Source of the DNA: Noviherbaspirillum pedocola
GTDB lineage: Bacteria; Pseudomonadota; Gammaproteobacteria; Burkholderiales; Burkholderiaceae_D
Assembly: GCF_016632335.1 (NCBI RefSeq)
Contig: NZ_JAEPBG010000005.1
Span: 248,001 to 312,000 of the forward strand
Length of the DNA stretch: 64,000 bases
Direction: 5' to 3'
How positions within the stretch are numbered: position 1 is the stretch's first letter; each line of letters begins with the position of its first letter. The translations under genes and the position numbers were made by a program. The notes under the pieces are model-generated. The model was not told the DNA's origin, made no database searches, and saw nothing but the letters and a program-made list of their open reading frames with translations. This document shows positions 44,712-54,300 of this stretch, piece after piece.

Positions 44712-46301
44712 TCAGGGCACGATCCACTCGCCGGCAGGCACCGGCCTGGCGCCGTCGAAACGCAGCAGGTAGCCTCCCTTCGAGGCGAATCGCTGTCCCG
44801 GGGCCAGGCCCAGGCGCGGGTAATAGGCGTTCACCAGGCGACGGCTCAGCATGGCCTCGGTCTGCTCCACCAGGTAATCCCGGTAAAAGTTGTCGCCCAT
44901 GTCGCCAAGGCTTTCGGACAGGATGCGGCAGGCGAGCCAGGTGTCGGACTGCAGCCGCTCGTCTGTGACTGCAATGCCGCGCACCGAAAACCAGCCGAGC
45001 GGGAAATCCATGCGCACCCGGCGCTGTTCCGGCAGGTCGAACGGATAGGCCATGAGCGTCCTTGCGCGCCAGGCGTCCGGAAGCGGCGCATGCTCGAGCC
45101 CGGCCATCAGGCCGGACACCAGCGCCAGGCGACCGGGAAAGCGCGCCGGCAGACGGCGCATGTCTTCCGGACGCAGCCACAGTGCTACCGCGTCATCCGG
45201 CCCCACATCGGCCAGCGCCCGCGCAAGCGCCTCGTCGCCGGCGCCGGCCGCGATGGGCCGCAGCGCCTGCGCGACGCCGGCGGCCGCTTCCAGCACGGTG
45301 GCGGCCTGCGCGCCGATGTCGCCGTCGCGGTACACCTGCACAAGGCGCCCGGCGCCGCCGTTACCGGCGACGGCGCGCGCAAGCAGTTGCGCTTCCAGCA
45401 GCACCGCCTTCGAGAAATAGAGGTTGTAGTCATCGCCTTCGGCTACCACCGGCAAGTCCACGTTCGGGAAGAGGCAGGGCACGGCCTGCCTTTGGCAGAA
45501 TCGGTGGACCGGCGCCCATTCGCGGCCGCCCAAGCCCGAGACCACGGCGAACACCGGCTCCTCGGCCAAGTGCCGCTCGAGCTGGTCTTCCCAATCCGAC
45601 GGCGCGCCGGTGAGCTGCCAGACATGCAACGCCCATTTGCGGGTGACGCGATAGGAGAAGGTCTTGGCGGTGTGCATCGGGCGCATGCCGCCGCGGATGA
45701 AGGCGTTCTTGTCGGAGAAGAAGTTCTCCAGCACCGACAGCATGGCTGCGCGCCGAGCCGGATCGGCATCCGGCGTGACGATGGTCGCGAAATGCAGTGT
45801 GTCCGCGCTCACGCCCGGCGAGATCGCCGCCGAAAGACCGCGCAGGTAGGACGTCAGCGCCGCCATGTCGGCGTCATCGATGGCAAAGCGCGGCATGAGC
45901 GCATTCAGCGCGCGGCCGTCCCTGCCGCGGCCTTCGCGTATCGCGCGCGCCAGACCGGCTTCGTCATATGGCTCGGCCCCGGGCTGCCATGCGGTGCCGT
46001 AACGCTGGTCGACGCCGGATATCTCCATGCCGCGCGGGCGGAACAGGTATTTCGCGGTGATCGGCGGAATCACGAAGCGCCCTTCCGCGCCGCCCAGGCC
46101 GCTCTTGCGATGGCAGTTCACGCAGGCGGCTTCGCGGCCCGCGATCTCGCCCCCGCCGGCGCGCACCGCCTTGATCGGCGCCCCAGAACCCAGCGTACCC
46201 CGCCGGTACAGGTCTTCGCCGGCGTCCGGCTCGGCGCGCGCGGCGAGCGCGGCCAGGCACAGCGCCAGGCATGCCGCGCCGCGCATCAGGTGCGCCTTCA
46301 T
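44712..46301 (-). CDS. c-type cytochrome fused to periplasmic-binding-protein-like domain
   Basis: Exported protein of 529 residues. Signal peptide (AACLALCLAALAARA), a mono-heme cytochrome domain with CVNCH near residue 60 and Met ligand candidate in the ALMPRFAIDDADMAALTSYL segment, then a large periplasmic-binding-protein-like domain (from residue about 170; FATIVTPDADPARRAAML, VQVYRDGDIGAQAATVLEAAAG) of the branched-chain-amino-acid receptor fold. A heme-PBP fusion suits an electron acceptor or sensor for a secreted oxidase; MofC of Leptothrix, also a c-type cytochrome next to a multicopper oxidase, is a parallel in position only. Last gene of the operon, ATGA overlap with SCO. Confidence 0.82.
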   Translation of the reverse strand: MKAHLMRGAACLALCLAALAARAEPDAGEDLYRRGTLGSGAPIKAVRAGGGEIAGREAACVNCHRKSGLGGAEGRFVIPPITAKYLFRPRGMEISGVDQRYGTAWQPGAEPYDEAGLARAIREGRGRDGRALNALMPRFAIDDADMAALTSYLRGLSAAISPGVSADTLHFATIVTPDADPARRAAMLSVLENFFSDKNAFIRGGMRPMHTAKTFSYRVTRKWALHVWQLTGAPSDWEDQLERHLAEEPVFAVVSGLGGREWAPVHRFCQRQAVPCLFPNVDLPVVAEGDDYNLYFSKAVLLEAQLLARAVAGNGGAGRLVQVYRDGDIGAQAATVLEAAAGVAQALRPIAAGAGDEALARALADVGPDDAVALWLRPEDMRRLPARFPGRLALVSGLMAGLEHAPLPDAWRARTLMAYPFDLPEQRRVRMDFPLGWFSVRGIAVTDERLQSDTWLACRILSESLGDMGDNFYRDYLVEQTEAMLSRRLVNAYYPRLGLAPGQRFASKGGYLLRFDGARPVPAGEWIVP

Positions 46302-46969
46302 CCGCCGTGCGCGAAAGCGTGGTATTCCCGCAGCAAGTCCTGGGCGCTGGCGAAGCCGTCGAGCCTGATCCAGGCCGCGCCAGGCGCCGGGCGGATGAAA
46401 AACGCCGGGTTATGGCTCATCTTGTCGCCGCCATAGGCGTCGAACGCGCGCTGCACCGCCACGCTGGCCTGCGCCGTGCCGGTGTAGTGCCGCCATTGCT
46501 CCCCGGCACCATAGCGCTGCGCATAGGCGCGCAGCCGCGCCGGGGTGTCCTGCTCGGGATCGATCGATACCGAAGCCATGTGCACCCGGATGCTGTCCGC
46601 GCCCAGCGCCTCCTGCAGCGACGCCAGGGCCTGGCTGGTCACCGGGCAGATCGTGGTGCAGGTGGTGTAGATGAAGGCAAGGAACACCGGCTTGCCGTCG
46701 TCGAGCTCGCCGGGCAGCGTGACTTGCCTGCCATCGTCGCGCACCAGCGCCACGTCGGGCAGCGTATAGCGCGCAAGGCTGCGCCTGGGCCGGGACTGGT
46801 CCGGCGCAGAGTGGTGATGCTCATGCCCCTGGATGTGCCCGTGGCCTTGTTCGTGCCCGTGTTCCGGGTCATGGGCCAACGCCACGCCGGCCGGCAAGAG
46901 AGTGGCGGCCGCCAGCGCGACCGGTGCCAGGAGAAAGGTTCTGCGTCGCATGGTGCCCCCGGTGTTCAT
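46298..46969 (-). CDS. SCO1/SenC-family copper chaperone
   Basis: 223 residues. N-terminal signal/anchor with RRRTFLLAP, a His-rich linker (residues about 33-54, HGHEQGHGHIQGHEHHH), and a thioredoxin-fold SCO domain with IYTTCTTICPV (Cys-x3-Cys) near residue 105 and the distal His in DKMSHNPAFFI. SCO proteins deliver copper to cytochrome oxidase CuA sites; here the neighbours suggest loading of the multicopper oxidases. A second ATG at 46951 follows GGGGG and may be the true start. Confidence 0.9.
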   Translation of the reverse strand: MNTGGTMRRRTFLLAPVALAAATLLPAGVALAHDPEHGHEQGHGHIQGHEHHHSAPDQSRPRRSLARYTLPDVALVRDDGRQVTLPGELDDGKPVFLAFIYTTCTTICPVTSQALASLQEALGADSIRVHMASVSIDPEQDTPARLRAYAQRYGAGEQWRHYTGTAQASVAVQRAFDAYGGDKMSHNPAFFIRPAPGAAWIRLDGFASAQDLLREYHAFAHGG

Positions 46970-47844
46970 GGTTTCGCGAAGCGCTCATCGGGCAGCGCCG
47001 GGTTGATATCGACGCGGGAGACGACGATGGTCTGCGCATCGCGGGCGCCGGCCACGCGCGTGGACAGCCGGTGCGGCATCATCAGGCCGTCGACCCGGCG
47101 GTAATCCTGCAACGCGGTGAGCATGGTCTTCGGCTTGCCATCCATGCGCCGCTGGCCGTCGACCTGCACCTCGAGGAAGCTCGCGCCGTCCACCCAGACA
47201 TGGCGCACCTCGCCGGACTTCAGCGTGACCTTCAGCTTGTAGGCTTCGCGACCGTCGACCGCTTCCACGCCGTCCAGCGCGATGCGCGAGCCCTTGGCCG
47301 TGTAGTCGACAAGGAAGCCGTCGAGCTGTTGCTGCGCCGCGGCCTGGCGCAATTCCTCGCGGTCCAGCGGCTGGGGTTCCGCCGCGCCCTTGCCCAGCCA
47401 GGGCCGCAGCTTCCAGCCGCTGCTGCCGTCGAAGGTCTGGACCGCGGTCGCGCCGTTGAACTTCAGTTCGAGTCGCATGCGATTCGGCCGCTTCAGTTCC
47501 ATCACGAAGGGCAACTGCACCATTTCACCCGGCTCCGGCTGCGCGCGCGCAGCGAGCCTGGCGTCGCGCACCTTGAGCGCCTTCTTGCGGCGCGGGTCGG
47601 GTACGGTGTCCTGGGGCTTTTCGGTGCGGATCCGGCCCGCGTCCAGCATGCCGGTCATCGACAGCGCCGCCACCTTGTGCCAGGCGTCCAGCCCGCCGCG
47701 CGCAGCAATACTCTTCTGCACGATCTGCTCGGCGCTCATGCTCGGCAGCGCCGCCTGTGCCGGGCTGTGCGCAAATGCGCATAGCAAGCCCGCCGCCAGC
47801 AACGCAGCGCGCACTGCGCTATCCATGCCATTCGCTCCAGTCAT
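46966..47844 (-). CDS. LolA-like outer-membrane lipoprotein-sorting domain protein
   Basis: Exported protein of 292 residues from the ATG at 47844, which has GGGAGGCAGGA just upstream; another in-frame ATG at 47886 would overlap the preceding gene as ATGA. Signal peptide then SAEQIVQKSIAARGGLDAWHKV, typical of the DUF4412/outer-membrane lipoprotein-sorting-like half-barrel, and repeated beta strands (RMRLELKFNGATAVQTFDG, REAYKLKVTLKSGEVRHVWV). Likely a hydrophobic-ligand carrier in the periplasm. ATGA overlap with SCO. Confidence 0.8.
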   Translation of the reverse strand: MTGANGMDSAVRAALLAAGLLCAFAHSPAQAALPSMSAEQIVQKSIAARGGLDAWHKVAALSMTGMLDAGRIRTEKPQDTVPDPRRKKALKVRDARLAARAQPEPGEMVQLPFVMELKRPNRMRLELKFNGATAVQTFDGSSGWKLRPWLGKGAAEPQPLDREELRQAAAQQQLDGFLVDYTAKGSRIALDGVEAVDGREAYKLKVTLKSGEVRHVWVDGASFLEVQVDGQRRMDGKPKTMLTALQDYRRVDGLMMPHRLSTRVAGARDAQTIVVSRVDINPALPDERFAKP

Positions 47845-47882
47845 TCCTGCCTCCCTTTCGCAAACAATATTCTTGTGTCGTT

Positions 47883-48398
47883 TCATTTCACGACGATGCC
47901 GTCGACCTGAAAGCCGCCGATCACGACGCTGACCCGGTTGCCCGGCGCAACCGTCTTGCCCGGATTGCCGAAGACGATGAAATAGCTGCGCCCGACTTCC
48001 GGCTCGGTGCTCTGGCGCAGTTCGCCGACCTTTTCCATCGCCGGCACAGCCATGCGGATGCCGGTGGCTTCATCGATCAGGTAAGGCCGTACCGTCCTGT
48101 CGTTGAGCAGCCTGGCCTTGTCCGCGTCCAGCACCCGGTAGCGAAAGGCCAGCATGTAGCCCGAGGACACCGCGCGCACGCCCTCGATGTCCACGCCCCA
48201 GTGACGCTTGAAGCGCTGGGCCAGGCGCGCGTCGAGCTCGCGCGATGCTGCTGCCGGGGCGGCCGGGACTGCCAGAGCAACAGCATCGGCGCCGGCCGCC
48301 GCATCGCCGGCCCGGCAGGACGGCGACGGCAGCCAGAGCAGCGCGGTGCACAGCGGCAGGAGCGCCTGCCTTGCGAAGATGTTCATGGCCGCCCTCAT
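47883..48398 (-). CDS. small exported protein of the multicopper-oxidase operon
   Basis: Up to 171 residues: signal peptide (ARQALLPLCTALLWLPSP) with a Cys soon after (SPSCRAGDA), possibly a lipobox-poor lipoprotein, an Ala/Val-rich linker, then a globular domain with LARRFKRHWGVDIEGV-type start (LAQRFKRHWGVDIEGVRAV), YMLAFRYRVLDADKA and SYFIVFGNPGKTV. No known family recognised. Its ATG overlaps the stop of the giant gene as ATGA; an ATG 12 bases later follows GAGGG. Confidence 0.75.
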   Translation of the reverse strand: MRAAMNIFARQALLPLCTALLWLPSPSCRAGDAAAGADAVALAVPAAPAAASRELDARLAQRFKRHWGVDIEGVRAVSSGYMLAFRYRVLDADKARLLNDRTVRPYLIDEATGIRMAVPAMEKVGELRQSTEPEVGRSYFIVFGNPGKTVAPGNRVSVVIGGFQVDGIVVK

Positions 48399-51300
48399 TG
48401 CACGTTACCGCCGGCAAAGTCGTCCACCTGCTGGCGTGCGGACAGGTACATGCCGATGCGCCCGCCGCTGGTGGCATTGGGCCACGCTACCTGTACCGCG
48501 CCGATCTGAGTCGCTGTAGCGCCGCTGGTCTTGTAAATGCGCACCGTGCCATCGCCGTATGCCACCGCGCTCAGCACATCGTTCAGCGCAAAGCTGGCCG
48601 GGCTCGTCGTGCTCCACGGGGTGAAGTTCACGCCGTAGTTGTCGGACGTTTCCACGGTCAGCGTCACGCTGGTCTGTGCTCCCGCGGCCTGCGCGCTGGC
48701 CACGCGCACCCGCAGCATGTGCTGCGGCGCGCCGAGGGTGACGCCGCCGCTGGCCTTCAGGACCAGCGCGCTGCCGACGATCGGCGCATTCACGAAACGG
48801 AATGCCGCGCCCTGGTTCGCGCCGTAGCCCGTGGCGGGCACGTTCCACAATGCATACCCGGGCAGCGTCAGCGCGGGCACCGTGGCGAGATTGCCGTTCA
48901 CCTGGATCGATGCGATGCCGAGCAGGTTCGCCTGACTCCAGCTGCTGCCGAGGTTGGTCGCATTACGCCGGTTGAAGTTGTCGAGCGCAGCGAGCGCGGG
49001 CAGCGGCACCGGTTGCGGCGGTGCGCTTACGTACTCGTCGGCACCGATATCGATTTGCGCACCGCGCGCATCGCCGTCGTAATCGGCGGCCGGTGCGCCC
49101 TGCACTGCGCCCTTGCCTAGCGCCGCCGAGTTCGCGGCGATGTGGTAGTCGCCGAGCAGCGGCTTGACCGTGTTCGGCTGGCCCGGTTTTGCCGGATCGT
49201 TCAGCGAAAGCGGACCGTAGCGCACGTCCACCCAGTTGCCGCCTTCATCGAGCGAACCCGCCGCCTGCATGCTGAACGGCACCGTCGGCGCTGGCGTGAT
49301 CGGGGGCGCCGGCGAGATAAAGCGCGCCGCGTTGCAGTAGGTGCTGGCGAACAGCGGATCGCCGCTGACGTTGCCGTTGTCGGTATAGTCGGTAACCGAT
49401 GTCATCAGACTGGATGTCGGATTGAGGCGCAGCGCCGGGCTGGCCTGCGGCTGGCCCAGGATGCCGAAGTCCCAGTAATTCGCATTGACGCTGTTGCCGC
49501 CGCAACCGCTGACGACCGGATTGAGCTGGAAGCCGGTCGAGTTCGCCACCGGGCTGAAGAAGAAGGCCCGGTTTTCCCACACGATGTTGTTGCGCAGGAG
49601 CACGGTGCGGGAATCGCGGTCGGCACTGATGCCGGCCGGCTGCGGCGTCGAGGTGGTCGGATTGTTACCGAACACCGCGCCGACGGTAGCGGTCGAGTCG
49701 TTGCGCGCCACCGTGTTGTTGATGATCGTCGTCGCCGCCGAGTTCTGCAGCGAGATGCCGCCGCCGGACCAGCCGGCCACGTTGTTGACGATCATGTTGT
49801 TGGTGACGCCGACGCTGTTGCGCTCGGACACGCGGCCGCCGGCATTGGCCACATCGCGCAGATAGACACCGCCGCCGTGACCCGAGGCCGCATGGTTGCC
49901 CTGGATGAGATTGGCGTCGACGACCAGGTTGCCCGGACCACGCGTGGTGCCCGTCGGCACCGGCGCTTCGCCTTCGACCGCGAGGCCGCCACCGGAATTG
50001 GTCGACCCCTGGTTCAGGCTCTGGTTGAACACGATCTTGTTCTTGCTGATCGTGTTGTTGCCGCCGCTGTATCCCAGGTGTGCCACGCCGCCGCCGTCGG
50101 CCATGCTCATGTTGCCGCAGATGAAGTTCGAGGTGACCGCGTAATTGTCGGTGCCCGAGTTCAGCGACAGGCCGCCGCCGCCGCCCGAAGCCGCAAGCTG
50201 CGATTCGACGGTGCCGTTGGTGGTGATGGCATTGTTGTGCACCCTGACGTTCCGGTTGAAGCCATACGGCACCGGCAGGTCGGTCAGTGCCTCGAGGTTC
50301 GGCTGGCCGATGCGCACGCCGCCGGTCCATGTGCCGGCGTTGCCGTACACCCGGTTGTTGGAGAACTCCAGGTTGTGTGCCCAGCCGTTGACGTACACGC
50401 CGCCGCCTGAATCACCGCCGGTCACGGATAGGCCGTCGATGCGCGAGGTGCCGCACAGGAAGTTGCTCTGCCAGGTGGTCGCGCTCGGGTCGCCATTCAG
50501 TGCCCGGCAATGGTTCGCCGGATAGTTCTTGGCCAGCACCGTGATGCCCGCGCCTTCCTCGGTGCTCATCACCGTCGGCTCGAGCAGCACCACGCCGCCG
50601 GTGATTTCCTGGCCTGGCAGCGGATCGACCTGAGCCGGGCGGGTCTGGTTGCCGGCGGCATCGATGCCGAACAGGTCGTTGATGCGGGTGCGCCATGCCG
50701 CGAGCTTCTGGTTCGGATACTTCGCGGCGTTGATGACCACCGAGGCCGCGCCGACGCCCTGCAGCCGCACCGGCTTGTACATGATGACCAGTTCGCCGTA
50801 GCTGCCCTCGTCGACCAGGATCAGGTCGCCCGGATTGGCGCGGTCGATCGCGGCCTGTATCGTCTGGCCAGCGCTGGCCTGGACCCGGATCAGCCGGTTG
50901 TTCTTCTGCGAGTCGTCAACCGTGACCGTGACCGCATCGACAGTGGACTTGCCGTTGGCCGCCGTGATGGCCAGCTGGCCGCTCGGCGTGCCGGACTTGA
51001 CCGTAGCGACGATGCGGTCGTCGGCCCAGCTGGTGACCTCGAGCTCGACATTGCCCAGCATGACCTTGCCGGCGACGCTGCCGAAGCCGTAATGGCGGGT
51101 GATGGTCTTCTGGTTGTACGGCGCGGCAGTTTCGGCCGGGCCGGCATAGGCCGGGTTCGGCACGGCCACGTCGCCGCGCGCGGTGATGACCAGCGAGCCG
51201 CCGGTGGACGGCAGATAGGGGCCGAAATTGCCGGCCGCGTCATCGACGCGCCGAATCGCCGGTGTCGTGTCTTCATACGAGCAGTCGGCCGGGTAATAGC

Positions 51301-54300
51301 CCGCGGCGAAGGCCGCCACCGGCAGCACCGGGGTATCGAGGTAAGTCGTACTGCCCGGCATGAACGGGTTGGTGTAGCAGAAGTTGCTGTACATCGGGTT
51401 GAAGTTCGGATCGGTCACCATCTTGCCGGTGGCCGGGTCCTTGATCGGGCCCGGGTCGTTCATGCAGTTCGTCACCATGTTCGGCGCATAGCCACTCGGG
51501 TTCGGTATGTTGGCCTGCCAGGTCGAGGCGATCAGGCCGTTGTACATGCCCCACTGGTCGGCATAGACGCGGCCGAGTTCGTTGCCGTTGAAGTCGCGCA
51601 TCGCGATCGGCACGAAAGGCACTGCGAACTTCTCGCCGAAGTCCGGGGCGGCGGCATTGAACTCGGAAGCCGCGTCGTCGAGGATCATGCCGGTGTAGTG
51701 CGCCGCGATCGGCGTCGGCGTGAACAGCTGGAAGTCGGCCGTGGCCTGCATCTGGTCGTTCAGCACGATTTCCTTACGGTTGCAAAGAGGCCGTGTCGTG
51801 CCAGCGAACGGCGCAACCTGGCCGCTGTCCGGGTAGAGGCTCATGAAGTCGGGCACCAGGTGCGGCTCGCCGACACACGGCGGAAAGGCGATGCCCGGCT
51901 CCTGCCGCGCCGCAGCGTTCACCGTGGCCTGGTCAGGCAGGATGAAGATGTTGCCGACGCCGGCGAACTGCTGCGCAACGGGGGCTTCGAAGGCGTCGCC
52001 GAGCAGCACGTTCTTGTCCTCTTCCTTCACGATTTCGTAACCCTCCGGCGCGATCACCTCGACGACGTAGCGGCCGGCCGGGATGTCATCGAAGGTGTAG
52101 CGGCCGTCATAGACCGCCGGGCGCGTCTGATTGAAGTTGTGCATGCTGTCGTAGCACTTGCCGATGTTGGCCACGCCCAGCGTGTATGCCAGGAATGGAT
52201 CGTCGGGGCGCTGGCCCGGGCAGTCGGTGGGCAGCTTGTCGTCCCAGCTGCTGCTGGTGGTTTCCTTCACGAACACCAGGCCTTCGCTGCCGTCCGGCGC
52301 GACGGTCTTGCGGTACAGGCGCACCTTCACCCTGGGAATGCCGGGCTCCCAGTTCAGCTGCGCATGCATGCGCGGATCGTCCAGGCCGCGGGTCGCCGCG
52401 TACAGCACCATGCCGGTGATGCCGCCGTTCTCGCCGGGCAGGTACTGGCGCTTGCCCCAATTGATGATGTTGGTCTGGCTGATGAAACCCTGGATGCCCA
52501 TGCTGATGACGCTGCCATCGAAGGTCTCGATGGTCGAGCGCGGCGTCTGGCCCGGGGCGGCCGGGTAGGTGCTGGACAGGATGCCCTTGTATGGCCCGGT
52601 GCTGTCCACCGGTCCGCCGCCGTCGACGACGATGTTGACCTTGGTGGCCTTGTAGCGCGTGGTATCGGACTCGGCTACGTACCAGTTGAACAGCGGGAAA
52701 AGCTCGTTGATCGCGCCGCTGCCGCTGGTATCGGTGGGCGAGGTGTAGCCGATGCTGCCGTCGCGGTAGCGTACCCGCATCGGAATCTGCGCGATGCCGG
52801 GTTCGCCGTCGTCCTGCACGCCGTTGCCGTTGCTGTCGATGAAAGCGTTTTGCTCGATGTTGGTGAACCAGCTCATCACCGGCACATTCTTCATGTCGGT
52901 GAGTGGACCGGCGACATGGACCGCGTTGTACTGGATGATCTGGTCCAGCCATTCGTCCCAGACCACCAGCTCGTAGTCGCCTTCGGGAATGCCGGTGAAC
53001 TTGAAGCTACCGTCGGGCTGGCATGCCTGAATAGCGATGTTGGCGCCGGTGCCGCCCTGCGAATTCAGGCCAACGTAGCAGGTGGAAGCGGACAACACGT
53101 CGTTCGAATTGCTGTCGAACAGTTCGGTCTGCCAGGGCCGCGACATGTGCAGGTTGGTGACGCGGCCGATGACCGAGGACTGGCAACTGCCCTGCGCGGA
53201 GCACAAGCCGCCGTCGCGCGCCCTGGTGCTCGGATCGATCAGCTTGTTGACGCGGTCCGGGTTCACGAAACCGACGAAGGCATGGAAGCCCGGCGGGCCG
53301 AATTCCTGGAAGTAGCCCGGCTCGCCAGACTTGGCGAACGCGTCGTTGGCGCGGGTGCCTTCCAGCGTCGACACCTGCAGCCAGGTCTCGCCCTTCTGCG
53401 CCCGGTCCGCGCCCGGCGCCACCAGCACGTCGTAGCGCGAGGGATTGATGTTCTGCACCAGCGCGTGGCCGGCGAGCGGCAGCCGGTTGCGATGCTGCGG
53501 ATCCTTGACTTCATCGTATTCGGGGCAGGTATAGATCACGCCGACGCGGTTCTCCGCGCCGGCCGGTCCGTTCTGCGCGCCTGGGCCGCGCGGGCAATTC
53601 GTCGGATCGAGCTCGAACAGCGCATTGGTCAGCGGCATGTTGTAGACGTCGTAGACGGTCTGGCCGGCAACGTCACCGATGCGGCCGGCGGTGTCGTTGA
53701 TGGTGACCGCGAAGCCGCCCAGGCCGGCGTTGATCTCGGCGGTGTCGATGGCGCCGTTGGTCGGATTATTGTCTTCGAACACAAAGATCGACAGCTGCGC
53801 CGGCTTCATCGGCGTCGGCGGCAGCAGCACCTGCAGCGTCCCCTTTGCGGCGATGTCCGCCGGCGTGATCGGCACGCCGCCCATCGTATGGCCCGAGTTC
53901 GGGGTTCCGGAGTCGACCGTCATTGCGTCCGCAGGCAGCACAGATAAGTAGTAGTACTTGTTCGGATCCAGCGCCGCGCTGTCCGGCGTCGTCCGCGGTC
54001 GCGGCGCCACCGCGGCGCCCTTCACCGTTTGGCTGTCGCCGCAGCTGATCGGTCCGGTGCAGCCGGTGGCCACGACCGGCATGTGGCTGGCGTGGAAGTT
54101 GGTCGCAAGTGCATTCGGTATGCCGTCGGCGCCGTTCGGCGTGAGCTGTGTCGAATTGTGGAAGGTGCGGTCTTCCTCGATGACCCAGCGGTAGTCAGGC
54201 GTGTCGCCGCCAACGGACGCCTTGGTACTGGCGTCGGCAAGCGCAATCTTCACGCCACTGGCCTGGCCGAAGGACAGCGTTACCGTGGCCGGCGCGCTTT

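Noticed and set aside
50510-53947. 1145-codon open frame on the plus strand
   Set aside because: It is fully antisense to the giant protein gene, has His/Arg/Ala-skewed composition typical of GC-rich shadow frames, no signal sequence and no known domain.
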